This document shows, in pieces, positions 28,665 to 36,997 of a stretch of DNA of 64,000 nucleotides. The stretch is from contig NZ_JBFATZ010000001.1 in the NCBI RefSeq assembly GCF_040678635.1, positions 186,001 to 250,000 on the forward strand, in the 5' to 3' direction. The stretch's first letter is position 1, and each line of letters begins with the position of its first letter. Below the pieces are notes generated by a model. That model was not told the origin of the DNA, made no database searches, and saw nothing but the letters and a program-made list of their open reading frames with translations. The DNA comes from Thermopolyspora sp040678635 (lineage in GTDB: Bacteria > Actinomycetota > Actinomycetes > Streptosporangiales > Streptosporangiaceae). The position numbers were made by a program, and so were the translations under genes.

Positions 28665-30410
28665 ATGCACGCGCAGATATTCGCCCGACCGGGCCGGGCC
28701 GGTCGGCGCTCGGGGGCCCGCCCGGCGTCCCGGGCGTTCCTGGTGGCCCTCACCCTCGCCGCGACGGCCCTGACGGGCTGTGGAGCCGGGAGCGGCGGCG
28801 AGGAGACCGCGGAGTCCGGCTCGACGGACGGTCTGACGGCCTACGACATCAACCCCACCTCCCGCGACAAGGTCCGGGAGGGCGGCACCCTGCGGTGGGG
28901 GCTGAGCGAGTTCCCGACCCAGTGGAACCAGAACCATGTGGACGGGCACCTCTCCATGGTGGAGAAGGTGATCAGCGCGCTGATGCCGCGGCCGTTCGTG
29001 TCCGACCAGCGCGGCGAGGTCACCCACAACCCCGACTACGTGACCGACGCCGAGGTCACCGAGACCAACCCGCGGCAGGTCGTCACGCTGACCCTCAACC
29101 CCAAGGCCAGGTGGTCCGACGGCAGGCCCATCACCTGGCACGACTACCAGGCCCAGTGGCAGGCGATGAACGGCAGGAACACCAACTACCGCGCCGCATC
29201 GACCGCCGGCTACGCCGACATCGCGAAAATCGAGCGCGGGAAGGACGACCATGAGGTGGTCATCACCTTCGCCGCGCCGTTCGGCGACTGGCGTTCGCTG
29301 TTCACCCCGCTGTACCCCAGCTCGACCAACACCAGCCCCGACGCCTTCAACAACGGCTGGCTGAACGCGATCCCGGTGACGGCCGGGCCGTTCAAGTTCG
29401 CCAGGTTCGACCGCGCCGCCAAGTCGGTCACGATCGTGCGCGACAACGCCTGGTGGGGCGATGAGGCCCGGCTCGACCAGATCGTCTACCGGGGGCTCGA
29501 TGGCCGCCGGCTGGTCAGCGCCTTCGTCGCCGGCGAACTCGACGTGGCCGACATCGGCCCGGCGGTCGCCGACCACCAGCGCGTGAAGACCGCCACGGGC
29601 GTGGTCGTGCGCCAGGCGGCCGGCCCCGACTACCGTCAGCTCACCCTGAACGGCGAGAGCCCGGCGCTGTCCGACGCGCGGGTGCGCCGGGCCCTCGCGG
29701 TGGGCATCAACCGCCAGGCGCTCGCCCAGTTCGACCTGCAGGGCCTGGACTATCCGACGACGGTGCTCAACAACCACTTCTTCATGAACACCCAGATCGG
29801 CTACCGCGACGGCGCGGGCGATCTCGGCGGCTACGACCCGGCCAAGGCCGAGAGGCTGCTGGACCAGGCGGGCTGGGTCAAGAAGGGCGACGTCCGCGTC
29901 AAGGACGGCAAGGAGCTCAAGCTCCGCTTCGTGATCCCCGCGGGACTGCAACTCGCCAAGTCCGAAGGCCAGCTGACCCAGCGAATGCTCCAGCAGATCG
30001 GTGTCAAGGTGACGATCCAGACGGTGCCGAGCGACGAGTTCTTCACCGACTACATCATCCCCGGCAAATTCGACCTGGCGCCGTTCTCCTATGTCGGCAG
30101 CCCGTTCCCGGTGACCAGCGGTTTCGGCCAGTACGCCAACGCCGCCGGCGGCGACAAGCAGTGGAACGCCAACCTCGGCCGCATCGGCAGCGAGGAGATC
30201 GACGCCGCCATGCGCAAGGCGACGAGCGCCCTCGACCCCGCCGACGCCCGCGCCCACGCCAACGCCGCCGACCGACTGATCTGGCAGGCCGTCAACGTGC
30301 TGCCGCTCTACCAGCGCCCACAAAGCGTGGCCGCCCGCACCACCCTCGCCAACATCGGCGCCCGCGGCTTCTACGACCTGCGCTACCAGGACATCGGTTT
30401 CACGGAGTGA
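28665..30410 (+). CDS. ABC transporter substrate-binding lipoprotein, family 5 (peptide/opine type)
   Basis: 581 residues from the ATG at 28665 (AAAGG 11 bases upstream); a TTG 39 bases earlier is less likely. Basic N-terminus, hydrophobic segment and lipobox ALTGC predict a lipoprotein. The mature part is a cluster C/family 5 binding protein (GGTLRWGLSEFPTQWNQN, LTLNPKARWSDGRPITWHDY, a GPFKFARFDRAAKSVTIVRD segment, RVRRALAVGINRQALAQ). Such proteins bind di-/oligopeptides or related ligands. No permease or ATPase lies beside it in this window, so it either serves a transporter encoded elsewhere or acts as an orphan sensor. The neighbourhood (M20 peptidase, oxoprolinase) supports peptide uptake. 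Confidence 0.9.
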   Translation: MHAQIFARPGRAGRRSGARPASRAFLVALTLAATALTGCGAGSGGEETAESGSTDGLTAYDINPTSRDKVREGGTLRWGLSEFPTQWNQNHVDGHLSMVEKVISALMPRPFVSDQRGEVTHNPDYVTDAEVTETNPRQVVTLTLNPKARWSDGRPITWHDYQAQWQAMNGRNTNYRAASTAGYADIAKIERGKDDHEVVITFAAPFGDWRSLFTPLYPSSTNTSPDAFNNGWLNAIPVTAGPFKFARFDRAAKSVTIVRDNAWWGDEARLDQIVYRGLDGRRLVSAFVAGELDVADIGPAVADHQRVKTATGVVVRQAAGPDYRQLTLNGESPALSDARVRRALAVGINRQALAQFDLQGLDYPTTVLNNHFFMNTQIGYRDGAGDLGGYDPAKAERLLDQAGWVKKGDVRVKDGKELKLRFVIPAGLQLAKSEGQLTQRMLQQIGVKVTIQTVPSDEFFTDYIIPGKFDLAPFSYVGSPFPVTSGFGQYANAAGGDKQWNANLGRIGSEEIDAAMRKATSALDPADARAHANAADRLIWQAVNVLPLYQRPQSVAARTTLANIGARGFYDLRYQDIGFTE

Positions 30411-30484
30411 CCGTCGCGGTGACCGTCAGGGCGATCGTCGGAGTGACCGACGGCCGGGCGGGGAGCGTGCCCAGCGTGGCCTGC

Positions 30485-30581
30485 NNNNNNNNNNNNNNNN
30501 NNNNNNNNNNNNNNNNNNNNNNNNNNNNNNNNNNNNNNNNNNNNNNNNNNNNNNNNNNNNNNNNNNNNNNNNNNNNNNNNN
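30485..30581. other. Assembly gap (97 N)
   Basis: Unresolved bases inside the 110-bp tandem array; the true array length is probably unknown. Apparent ORFs running through the N-run are artefacts. Confidence 0.95.
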
Positions 30582-30583
30582 CG

Positions 30584-30910
30584 CCTTGTCCGGCCGCGCC
30601 GCGTGGCGGGTGTGTTGTCGTCGTGGCGGTGACGGGTCGCGGGGTGGGTCGGCTGTGTGGTCGCGGGCGGGGGAGCGGGCCCGTTGTGCCGTGCCTTGTC
30701 CGGCCGCGCCGCGTGGCGGGTGTGTTGTCGTCGTGGCGGTGACGGGTCGCGGGGTGGGTCGGCTGTGTGGTCGCGGGCGGGGGAGCGTGCTCGTCGTGCC
30801 GTGCCTTGTCCGGCCGCGCCGTGCGGTGGGTGTGTCGCCGTCGTGCCGGTGACGGGCCGCGAGGTGGGACGGCTGTGTCGTCGCGGGCGGAGGCGCGGGC
30901 ATTCGGGTCG
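30584..30910. repeat. 110-bp minisatellite, at least three copies
   Basis: A unit beginning CCTTGTCCGGCCGCGCC recurs at 30584, 30694 and 30804, a period of exactly 110 bp. The first two copies are almost identical over most of their length and the third has diverged. The array plus the gap fill the 676-bp space between the converging binding-protein and pxpC genes. Both strands are open in several frames because of base composition, not because of genes. Confidence 0.9.
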
Positions 30911-31086
30911 CGTACGGCCGTTCGCTGCGGGGTCGTGCCGCGGTCGGGCCGGGACTTGGACGCGCGGGCGTTCACCTGAACGGAGCCGGACGCGTTCCTC
31001 CAGGGGCCACCTGACTCATGCCTCAGCACGGCGAGAGCAAGGTGAGCACGACGACATCGCGGGGCGTTTTGGGGTCTGCTGGGGCC

Positions 31087-31968
31087 TTATGGTGCGAGTG
31101 TGAAGCTCAGGTGGTCGCCTGGGCGGAGTTGGGCGACGGCGGGGAGGTCGGCGGTGGAGACGACGCCGATCACGGGGTAGCCGCCGGTGGGCGGGTGGTC
31201 GGCGAGGAACACGATCGGGAGGCCGTCTGGAGGGACCTGGATGGCGCCGGCGACCATGCCCTCGCTGGGGAGTTCGCCCTGCCGGGCGCGTTTCAGGGCG
31301 GTGCCGCGCAGCCGTACCCCGACTCGGTTGCTGTCAGGGCTGACCGCGTACGGGCGCGCGCAGAGGTCGTCCAGGGCCCCGGGGGCGAACCAGTCGTCGC
31401 GCGGGCCGGGCAGCACCCGGACGGCGGGGGTGTTCGCCATCGGCCTCGGCGGAACCTGATCCACGACGATCGGCGGCAGGGTGTCCGAGTGACCGATCGG
31501 CAGCACCGTGCCCGGCGCGAGCGGCGGCGGGCCGAGGCCCGACAGGGAGTCGCCGGAGCGGCTGCCCAGCACCGGCTCCACCGCGATGCCGCCACGCACC
31601 GCCAGGTAGGACCGCAGCCCGGCCCACGGCATCCCGATCCGGATCTCCTGCCCCGCCGCCACCCAGATGGGCCCGTCCATTCCGACCTGCCGCCAGGCCG
31701 GGCCGCCCACCTCGACCGGGCACGGCGCGCCCGTCACCGCGATCCAGACGCCGCAGGAGGCCCGCAGCCGTGCCCCGCCGAAGGTCAGCTCGATGCCCGC
31801 GTACCCCTCCGGGTTGCCCACCAGCCGGTTGGCCAGCCGCAGCGAGGGCCCGTCCGCGGCCCCCGAGCGCGGCACCCCGAGATGCGCGTACCCCGGCCGC
31901 CCGAGGTCCTGCACCGTCGCGTACGGCCCCGGGAGGATCACCTCGAGTACGCCTCTGATGTCGCCCAT
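31087..31968 (-). CDS. pxpC: 5-oxoprolinase subunit C (biotin-dependent carboxyltransferase domain family)
   Basis: 293 residues. The start chosen is the ATG at 31968, two bases after the pxpB stop, giving the conserved N-terminus EVILPGPYATVQDLGRPGYAHLGVP. Other family segments are SGAADGPSLRLANRLVGN, RLRASCGVWIAVTGA, and the C-terminal MVAGAIQVPPDGLPIVFLADHPPTGGYP. With PxpA and PxpB it forms the prokaryotic ATP-dependent 5-oxoprolinase, which opens pyroglutamate to glutamate and so detoxifies spontaneously formed 5-oxoproline. The three genes lie in order A-B-C with overlapping or nearly touching ends. Confidence 0.92.
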   Translation of the reverse strand: MGDIRGVLEVILPGPYATVQDLGRPGYAHLGVPRSGAADGPSLRLANRLVGNPEGYAGIELTFGGARLRASCGVWIAVTGAPCPVEVGGPAWRQVGMDGPIWVAAGQEIRIGMPWAGLRSYLAVRGGIAVEPVLGSRSGDSLSGLGPPPLAPGTVLPIGHSDTLPPIVVDQVPPRPMANTPAVRVLPGPRDDWFAPGALDDLCARPYAVSPDSNRVGVRLRGTALKRARQGELPSEGMVAGAIQVPPDGLPIVFLADHPPTGGYPVIGVVSTADLPAVAQLRPGDHLSFTLAP

Positions 31969-31970
31969 GC

Positions 31971-32663
31971 TCAGACCGCCTCGAACCGCACCCGCGTCCC
32001 CGGGCGCAGCATCGACGGAGGATCGGCGGCCACGTCCCAGACCCGCGCCTCGGTACGCCCGAGCAGCCGCCAGCCACCCGGCGAGGCGGCGGGGTAGACG
32101 GCCGAGTACGGGCCCGCGACCGCCACCGACCCGGCGGGCACGCACGTGCGCGGGGTCTCCAGCCGGGGCACCCGCAGCACCGGATCCAGGCCGGTGAGGT
32201 AGGCGAACCCGGGCGCGAACCCCAGCCAGCCCACGACCAGCTCGCTCGCGGTGTGCCGCGCGATCACCTCGTCGACCGTCAGACCGGCCAGCTCCGCCAC
32301 CGACTCCAAGTCCGCCCCGTCGTACACCACGGGGATGGTGACCACCTCCCCGGCGTCGCCCCCCGTGCCCTCGGGGCGCGCGCGGGCCTCGGCCGCCGAC
32401 TCGGCCAGCAGCTTCGACAGCAGCGCCGACAGCCTCCCCAGATCGGCCCCGGGGGCGACGACGAGCAGGGTTTCGGGGCCGGGCACGATCTCGGCGACCC
32501 CCGCTGGTCGCTCGGCGCGCAGCAGCGCGTCCAGCCGGTGCGACAGCCGCAGCCCGCCGGTCTCCACCAGCAGGGCGTGCTCGCCGGATCTGCGGATGCC
32601 CGGCGACCCGCCGTCGGCGGCGCTCATGTTGGTGCTCATGTTGGTGCTCATGCGGGCGCTCAT
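31971..32663 (-). CDS. pxpB: 5-oxoprolinase subunit B
   Basis: 230 residues, KipI-like (allophanate hydrolase subunit 1) family. Signatures: SGEHALLVETG, VTIPVVYDGADLESVAELAGLTVDEVIARHTA, GFAPGFAYLTGLDP and LETPRTCVPAGSVAVAGPYSAVYPAASPGGW. The first ATG (32663) overlaps the pxpA stop as ATGA, which marks it as the natural coupled start. It is followed by three further in-frame ATGs within 12-bp repeats (MSARMSTNMSTNMSAAD), so the N-terminus is a repeat expansion absent from the conserved core. Works with PxpA/PxpC in ATP-dependent ring opening of 5-oxoproline. Confidence 0.92.
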   Translation of the reverse strand: MSARMSTNMSTNMSAADGGSPGIRRSGEHALLVETGGLRLSHRLDALLRAERPAGVAEIVPGPETLLVVAPGADLGRLSALLSKLLAESAAEARARPEGTGGDAGEVVTIPVVYDGADLESVAELAGLTVDEVIARHTASELVVGWLGFAPGFAYLTGLDPVLRVPRLETPRTCVPAGSVAVAGPYSAVYPAASPGGWRLLGRTEARVWDVAADPPSMLRPGTRVRFEAV

Positions 32664-33415
32664 GTGAAGGCTCGCAGGGTGACGCCGGCCTCGACCAGGG
32701 CGTCGCGCACCGCCCGCGCGAGCCGTACCGCGTCGGGGGTGTCCCCGTGGACGCAGACGGACCGGGCGTCGAGCCGTACCGACGAGCCGTCCACGGCGGT
32801 GACCTCGCCCGCCACGGCCATGCGCACCGCGCGCCCGGCGACCTCGCCAGGGTCGTGCAGCACCGCGCCCGCCTGCCGCCGGGAGACCAGTGTGCCCTCC
32901 GGCGTGTAGGCCCGGTCGGCGAAGCATTCGGCGACCGTGGCGACGCCGTGCTCGGCGCCGACCTCGTGCATCGCCGAGTCCGGCAGGGTGAGCACCGGCA
33001 GTTCCGGCCGGTAGCGGGCCACCGCGGTGATCACGGCCCGTGCCTGCGCGGGGTCCCGGCAGACGCGGTTGTAGAGCGCGCCGTGCGGCTTGACGTAGGA
33101 GATCTCGCCGCCCACCGCCCGCGCGATGCCGTCCACGGCGGCGAGCTGGTAGAGGATCTCCGCGTGCAGTTCGTCGGGATCGACGTCCATCTCCCGGCGG
33201 CCGAACCCGGCCAGATCCCGGTAGGACACCTGTGCCCCGATTCGCACCCCCCGTTCCACCGCCGCCGCGCAGGTACGCATGATCGTCATCGGGTCGCCCG
33301 CGTGGAACCCGCAGGCGACGTTCGCGCTGGTGACCAAATCGAGCAGGGCGTCGTCGTCGCCGAGACGCCAAATTCCGTACCCCTCCCCGAGGTCGGCGTT
33401 GAGATCCATGATCAT
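32660..33415 (-). CDS. pxpA: 5-oxoprolinase subunit A (LamB/YcsF family)
   Basis: 251 residues. Opens MIMDLNADLGEGYGIW, the family hallmark, then TSANVACGFHAGDP, GAQVSYRDLAGFGRREMDV, YVKPHGALYN, and SVCVHGDTPDAV at the C-terminus. First gene of pxpABC. It is the subunit proposed to act on the 5-oxoproline ring. A cluster of ATGAA(C/T)C direct repeats lies 65-122 bp upstream of the start and might bind a regulator. In context with an M20 peptidase and a peptide-binding protein, the operon completes a route from scavenged peptides and pyroglutamate to glutamate. Confidence 0.94.
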   Translation of the reverse strand: MIMDLNADLGEGYGIWRLGDDDALLDLVTSANVACGFHAGDPMTIMRTCAAAVERGVRIGAQVSYRDLAGFGRREMDVDPDELHAEILYQLAAVDGIARAVGGEISYVKPHGALYNRVCRDPAQARAVITAVARYRPELPVLTLPDSAMHEVGAEHGVATVAECFADRAYTPEGTLVSRRQAGAVLHDPGEVAGRAVRMAVAGEVTAVDGSSVRLDARSVCVHGDTPDAVRLARAVRDALVEAGVTLRAFT

Positions 33416-33479
33416 TTCAGGTCACTCCGGCTCGGCTCCGCCTCGTCCGGCGCGGGCGCGCGCGGGCGTTTTCCATCCT

Positions 33480-33537
33480 ATGAACCCCGATTGCGAAGTC
33501 CGCTAATGAATCCCGCCTATGAACCCGTTCATGAACC
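33480..33537. repeat. Direct ATGAACC/GGTTCAT repeats upstream of pxpA
   Basis: Copies start at 33480, 33506, 33519 and 33531 (spacings 26, 13, 12 bp). On the pxpA strand they read (G)GTTCAT or GATTCAT; the copy nearest the 33531 end is part of the palindrome GTTCATGAAC. This is a candidate operator array. Confidence 0.5.
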
Positions 33538-33644
33538 TGCGGCCCGACCAGGGGCGGCCGGGCACGCGCCACCCGTGGGTCGTCTGGGGGCCGTTCGTGG
33601 GCCGTTCGGGGGCCGTCGGTCGCGGCGGCGCGGGCGCGAGCGGA

Positions 33645-35237
33645 TCAGGGGGAGTCCGGAATGTCGGCGATGTCGTCGAGGGCGGCGATGAGTTCGTCCG
33701 GATGATCGCCGATCCGCTCGGCGATCTCGATCAGCACGTGCAGTACGTCGTGGCGGTCGTGGCCGAGATCGAGCAGTCGCTGGGCGGCCTCCCACAGCTG
33801 CGGCGGGTCGCCGTCCCACAGCCGCGCGGCGATCTCCTCGTGCCAGGCCAGATGCTCCTGAAGGTCGGGACGGCCGCGCTCGTCGGCGTGGTCGATCTCC
33901 AGCAGGATGCGGCGGTCGGCCTCGTCGGCGGGGTTGAGCGTGTCCAGGATGATGTTGTCCTGGACCCCTTCGAGCAACGGGAACGCGAAGGCGCGGCGGG
34001 CCAGGGCGGACAGGTCGCCGTCCGGCAGCAGTCGCTGCACCAGGGCCCGGTCGAGGCCGAAGGTGGTCGGGTCGCGGTAGGCCTCGGTGAACTTCGCCGT
34101 CGCCTCCCAGACCGCGTCCAGGGTGGCCCGCACCCCCTGTTCCGGCAGGCCCATCCGGGGCGCGGCGAAGCGCACCCAGGCGGCGAGCACGTGCGGCATC
34201 GCCTCCTGCTCGGCCGGGCTGAGCATGACCTTGCGGGGCAGCCAGTCCAGCAGGAACGTCTCGCACTTGGTCGGGCTCACCCGCAGCGGACGCCCGAAGT
34301 CCTGGTCGCAGCCGTAGTCGATGATGTGGTCGGCGCAGCGGGAGGCCGCCGACGGGTCCGACAGGTGCTCGGCGGCGTCGGAGGCGAGGAACTCCGCCGC
34401 CAGCATCGCCCGCCGCTCCCGGCTGTAGGGGGCCTCGCTGTACAGCGGGGCGGGCCGCTTGCGCCCCGGCGGCAGCGCCTTCACCCGGGCGCGGGCGAAG
34501 GCGTGGTAGGCGCTGTAGCTGTCGCTCACCGGTCGTGGCCGGCCCCGGCCCCCGGACTCCCTGGTGGCCTTCATGGCGATCTCCAGCAGAGCCCTGGCCT
34601 GCTGGGGCTCCAGCGGCTCGAAGCGCAGCATCGGGTTGCCCTCGGCCTCCTCGCGCGCCTGCTCCAGCAGCTTGTCCACGTGCGAGGACACCCACGCGTC
34701 GCGGGCCATGCCGCGCAGGTTGTAGTCGACCACGACGACCAGGGCGTGCCGGTCCTCGTTCGGCCCGGAGGCCGGGTCGTACGGCCGGGTGGTGTCCCGG
34801 TAGCCGAAGATGCAGACCACGGTGTCCTGGTCGCCGTACGCGTCCCGGGAGACGTAGCAGGCCACGGGCTTGACGGCGCCCACCCGGTCGGCCCAGCGCG
34901 GCCGGGCCACCTCGGACTCCATCATCGCGAGCGCCGCGCCCTCGGCCTTGGCCGCCTGCCGGGAGGTGCCCAGGTAGGCGATGGCGATCAGCAGGGTCAG
35001 CGCGGCCGGGGTGCCCTCCTTGGCGGCGTAGTCGACCAGGCCCTCGCCGAGCACCTGCTCGATGTCTCCGCCGCGTACGCGCTCGCCCCACCACGCGCCG
35101 AGCATGTCGGAGACCATCAGCTCGGCGTCGAGCGGGCTGCGCACGGCGAGCAGCTCGCGCGCCGCGAGCAGCATCTCGGCGAAGACCTCCTCGGGGGACC
35201 GGGCCCCGGGCGCAGGATGTCTGTGCGGGTGGCTCAC
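33645..35237 (-). CDS. Hypothetical protein (530 aa) with a DUF1841-like C-terminus
   Basis: 530 residues from a GTG at 35237 with a strong GGGAGG site 4 bases upstream. It is soluble, largely alpha-helical, with no signal or membrane segment. The last 80 residues (EHLAWHEEIAARLWDGDPPQLWEAAQRLLDLGHDRHDVLHVLIE) look like the small DUF1841-type domain with its paired His and NDPP-type motif. That assignment is by motif impression only. The central part has conserved-looking Cys/His (CADHIIDYGCDQDFG, SPTKCETFLLDWLP). It may be an actinobacterial housekeeping protein of unknown role. No operon partners: pxpA lies 230 bp downstream on the same strand. Confidence 0.7.
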   Translation of the reverse strand: MSHPHRHPAPGARSPEEVFAEMLLAARELLAVRSPLDAELMVSDMLGAWWGERVRGGDIEQVLGEGLVDYAAKEGTPAALTLLIAIAYLGTSRQAAKAEGAALAMMESEVARPRWADRVGAVKPVACYVSRDAYGDQDTVVCIFGYRDTTRPYDPASGPNEDRHALVVVVDYNLRGMARDAWVSSHVDKLLEQAREEAEGNPMLRFEPLEPQQARALLEIAMKATRESGGRGRPRPVSDSYSAYHAFARARVKALPPGRKRPAPLYSEAPYSRERRAMLAAEFLASDAAEHLSDPSAASRCADHIIDYGCDQDFGRPLRVSPTKCETFLLDWLPRKVMLSPAEQEAMPHVLAAWVRFAAPRMGLPEQGVRATLDAVWEATAKFTEAYRDPTTFGLDRALVQRLLPDGDLSALARRAFAFPLLEGVQDNIILDTLNPADEADRRILLEIDHADERGRPDLQEHLAWHEEIAARLWDGDPPQLWEAAQRLLDLGHDRHDVLHVLIEIAERIGDHPDELIAALDDIADIPDSP

Positions 35238-35708
35238 CGGACCTCCCGCCCTGTCGACCGCCGTGCGTCGGCTCGCTCACTCACCCGTCCACCTTCTCGC
35301 ATTCCTGACGGAAAGGGTGCGCGGAACGCAGACCGGTAACACCAGCGTTGTGACTCCTCCACCCGCGAAGGGTGACGTATGCCCGCATTTTGGGACAGGA
35401 CGGGCACGGTGCGAGACGGCCGGGCCCTCACCGATGCGCTCGACGTCCTGTGCCTGACATGCCGGGCACTCCACGACGCTACCAAGGAAGCGCCCGGGAC
35501 GCCGACGGATTCGGCGGTCCGGGCGCCGGATCCGATGGCCGCTCCGACGGCCGCCCGACTCGCGGCCGAATCCGGCCGGACGGTGCGCGGCATGCGCGAA
35601 AGTTGCGCGTCTCGTCGCGTGTCTCCCGGTATGCCCGGCGTCAGGCCGGGCCGGAGGCTCCCGTCGAACGCCGGGCGGACCCGCGCCCCCTCATCCTCAT
35701 CGGCGGGC
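35238..35708. other. 471-bp spacer, no convincing gene
   Basis: Short ORFs on both strands (for example a 65-codon minus-strand ORF opening MECPACQAQDVERI) lack a good ribosome site or have shadow-like composition. Nothing else is recognised. Confidence 0.4.
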
Positions 35709-36143
35709 TCATCGGCGGGCCGGCGGCGCCCCTGAGGGAGGGGTGGAGTTGACCAGCGCCAGCAGGCGCTCGCGGGCGAGCCGCTCCACCACGCCGGGCG
35801 CGGTGACGTCCACGCCGAGGTGCTCGGCGCAGGCGCAGACGTCGGCGAGGCAGCGCCGTACGACGCCGTCGGGGATGGAGCGGAACTCGGCGGCGAGGCG
35901 GGCGGCGCAGGCCGCGTCGAGGGGGTGCCCGGGCTCGGCACGGGCGCCCCAGCGCGATTCCCCGGCCGCCTCCCCGGCCCCGCGGGCCTCCTCCCGGACG
36001 CCGGCGCACGGCGCGACGGGGGTCTCCTGGTCGGCGTGCTCCACGGCGGCGTACCGGGCGCCGACGGCGGCGCGACCGGCGTACCGGTTGTTCTGGACTC
36101 GGGTGGCGGCGGCGCCGGTGAAGCGGATGGCGAGTGCGGGCAT
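35709..36143 (-). CDS. Three-helix-bundle dimerisation-domain protein
   Basis: 144 residues; GAGGGG lies 9 bases before the ATG. The C-terminal third (LAAEFRSIPDGVVRRCLADVCACAEHLGVDVTAPGVVERLARERL) matches the small three-helix dimerisation domain that is common in Streptosporangiales and other actinomycetes, often next to regulators. The N-terminal half is a low-complexity Ala/Arg/Gly stretch. No enzymatic role is suggested. It is divergent from the HhH-GPD gene; the intervening 96 bp would contain both promoters. Confidence 0.7.
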   Translation of the reverse strand: MPALAIRFTGAAATRVQNNRYAGRAAVGARYAAVEHADQETPVAPCAGVREEARGAGEAAGESRWGARAEPGHPLDAACAARLAAEFRSIPDGVVRRCLADVCACAEHLGVDVTAPGVVERLARERLLALVNSTPPSGAPPARR

Positions 36144-36239
36144 GAAGCGCGTCCCCTCGCGTGGGCTACTGGCGCTCCCATTCCATAACTTTCCGCGCGT
36201 GTGTCAACCCTCGCCACGGTGACATGCGAAGCTGGTCCC

Positions 36240-36818
36240 ATGCGCATCCAGGTCGCCCAGCAGCCGGAGGCCGACGACCTGCTCGGCCGCGATCCCTTGG
36301 CGCTGCTCATCGGCATGCTCCTCGACCAGCAGGTTCCCATGGAATGGGCGTTCACGGGACCGCACACGATCGCCGTCCGCCTCGGTCGCGATCCTATCGC
36401 CGGGCTGGACGCGCACGAGATCGCCGCATACGATCCGGAGTCGTTCGCCGCGCTCCTCGCCGAGAAGCCCGCGGTGCACCGCTATCCAGCGTCGATGGCG
36501 GGGCGCGTGCAGCGGCTGGCCGCGTACGTCGCCGATCATTACGGCGGCAAGGCGGAGGCCATCTGGGCGGACGTGGCCGACGGCCGGGAGCTGCTGGGCC
36601 GCCTGCTGGCCCTGCCGGGTTTCGGCAGGCAGAAGGCCCAGATCTTCCTGGCGCTGCTCGGTAAGAGGCTGGGCGTGCGACCCCCCGGCTGGCGCGAGGC
36701 GGCCGGGCCGTACGGCGAGGAGGGAGTGCACCGTTCGGTGGCCGACGTGGTCGACGCCGAGAGTTTGGCGAAGGTGCGTGAGTCCAAGCGGGAGGCCAAG
36801 CGGGCCGTCAGGAAGTAG
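36240..36818 (+). CDS. HhH-GPD base-excision repair-like protein
   Basis: 192 residues from the ATG at 36240; a GTG 13 codons earlier is less likely. The conserved actinobacterial N-terminus is QVAQQPEADDLLGRDPLALLIGMLLDQQVPMEWAF, followed by the helix-hairpin-helix LPGFGRQKAQIFLALLGKRLG around residue 125. The family is often labelled HhH-GPD or (misleadingly) HesB. A DNA-glycosylase fold is expected, but the canonical catalytic Lys/Asp and the iron-sulphur cysteines of Nth are not obvious, so activity is uncertain. The C-terminal tail is Lys/Arg-rich (RESKREAKRAVRK). Confidence 0.85.
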   Translation: MRIQVAQQPEADDLLGRDPLALLIGMLLDQQVPMEWAFTGPHTIAVRLGRDPIAGLDAHEIAAYDPESFAALLAEKPAVHRYPASMAGRVQRLAAYVADHYGGKAEAIWADVADGRELLGRLLALPGFGRQKAQIFLALLGKRLGVRPPGWREAAGPYGEEGVHRSVADVVDAESLAKVRESKREAKRAVRK

Positions 36819-36997
36819 GCTGATCTTGCGGCGTATGGCGGCGTGGTTTGACAGGATGCGTTGACCGCATGACGGCCGGGGCTTCCGTCCGCGCATGCCC
36901 ATCGCCGATGATGTAGGGCAGGTCCTACCCTGCCAAGAATCACAGTTATGGAGATGTGCCTCGTGGGAGACCCTGGCACGCGACGGAGGTGCCGACC

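Noticed and set aside
30584..30910. CRISPR array
   Set aside because: The 110-bp units are direct, adjacent copies without unique spacers or short palindromic repeats; no cas gene is present.
31971..33371. 466-codon version of PxpB
   Set aside because: The extra N-terminal 235 codons overlap pxpA in another frame; the ATGA overlap marks the shorter start.
35277..35474. 65-codon minus-strand ORF with a CPAC motif
   Set aside because: Only one Cys pair, no ribosome site of note and no similarity I recognise; left as spacer.
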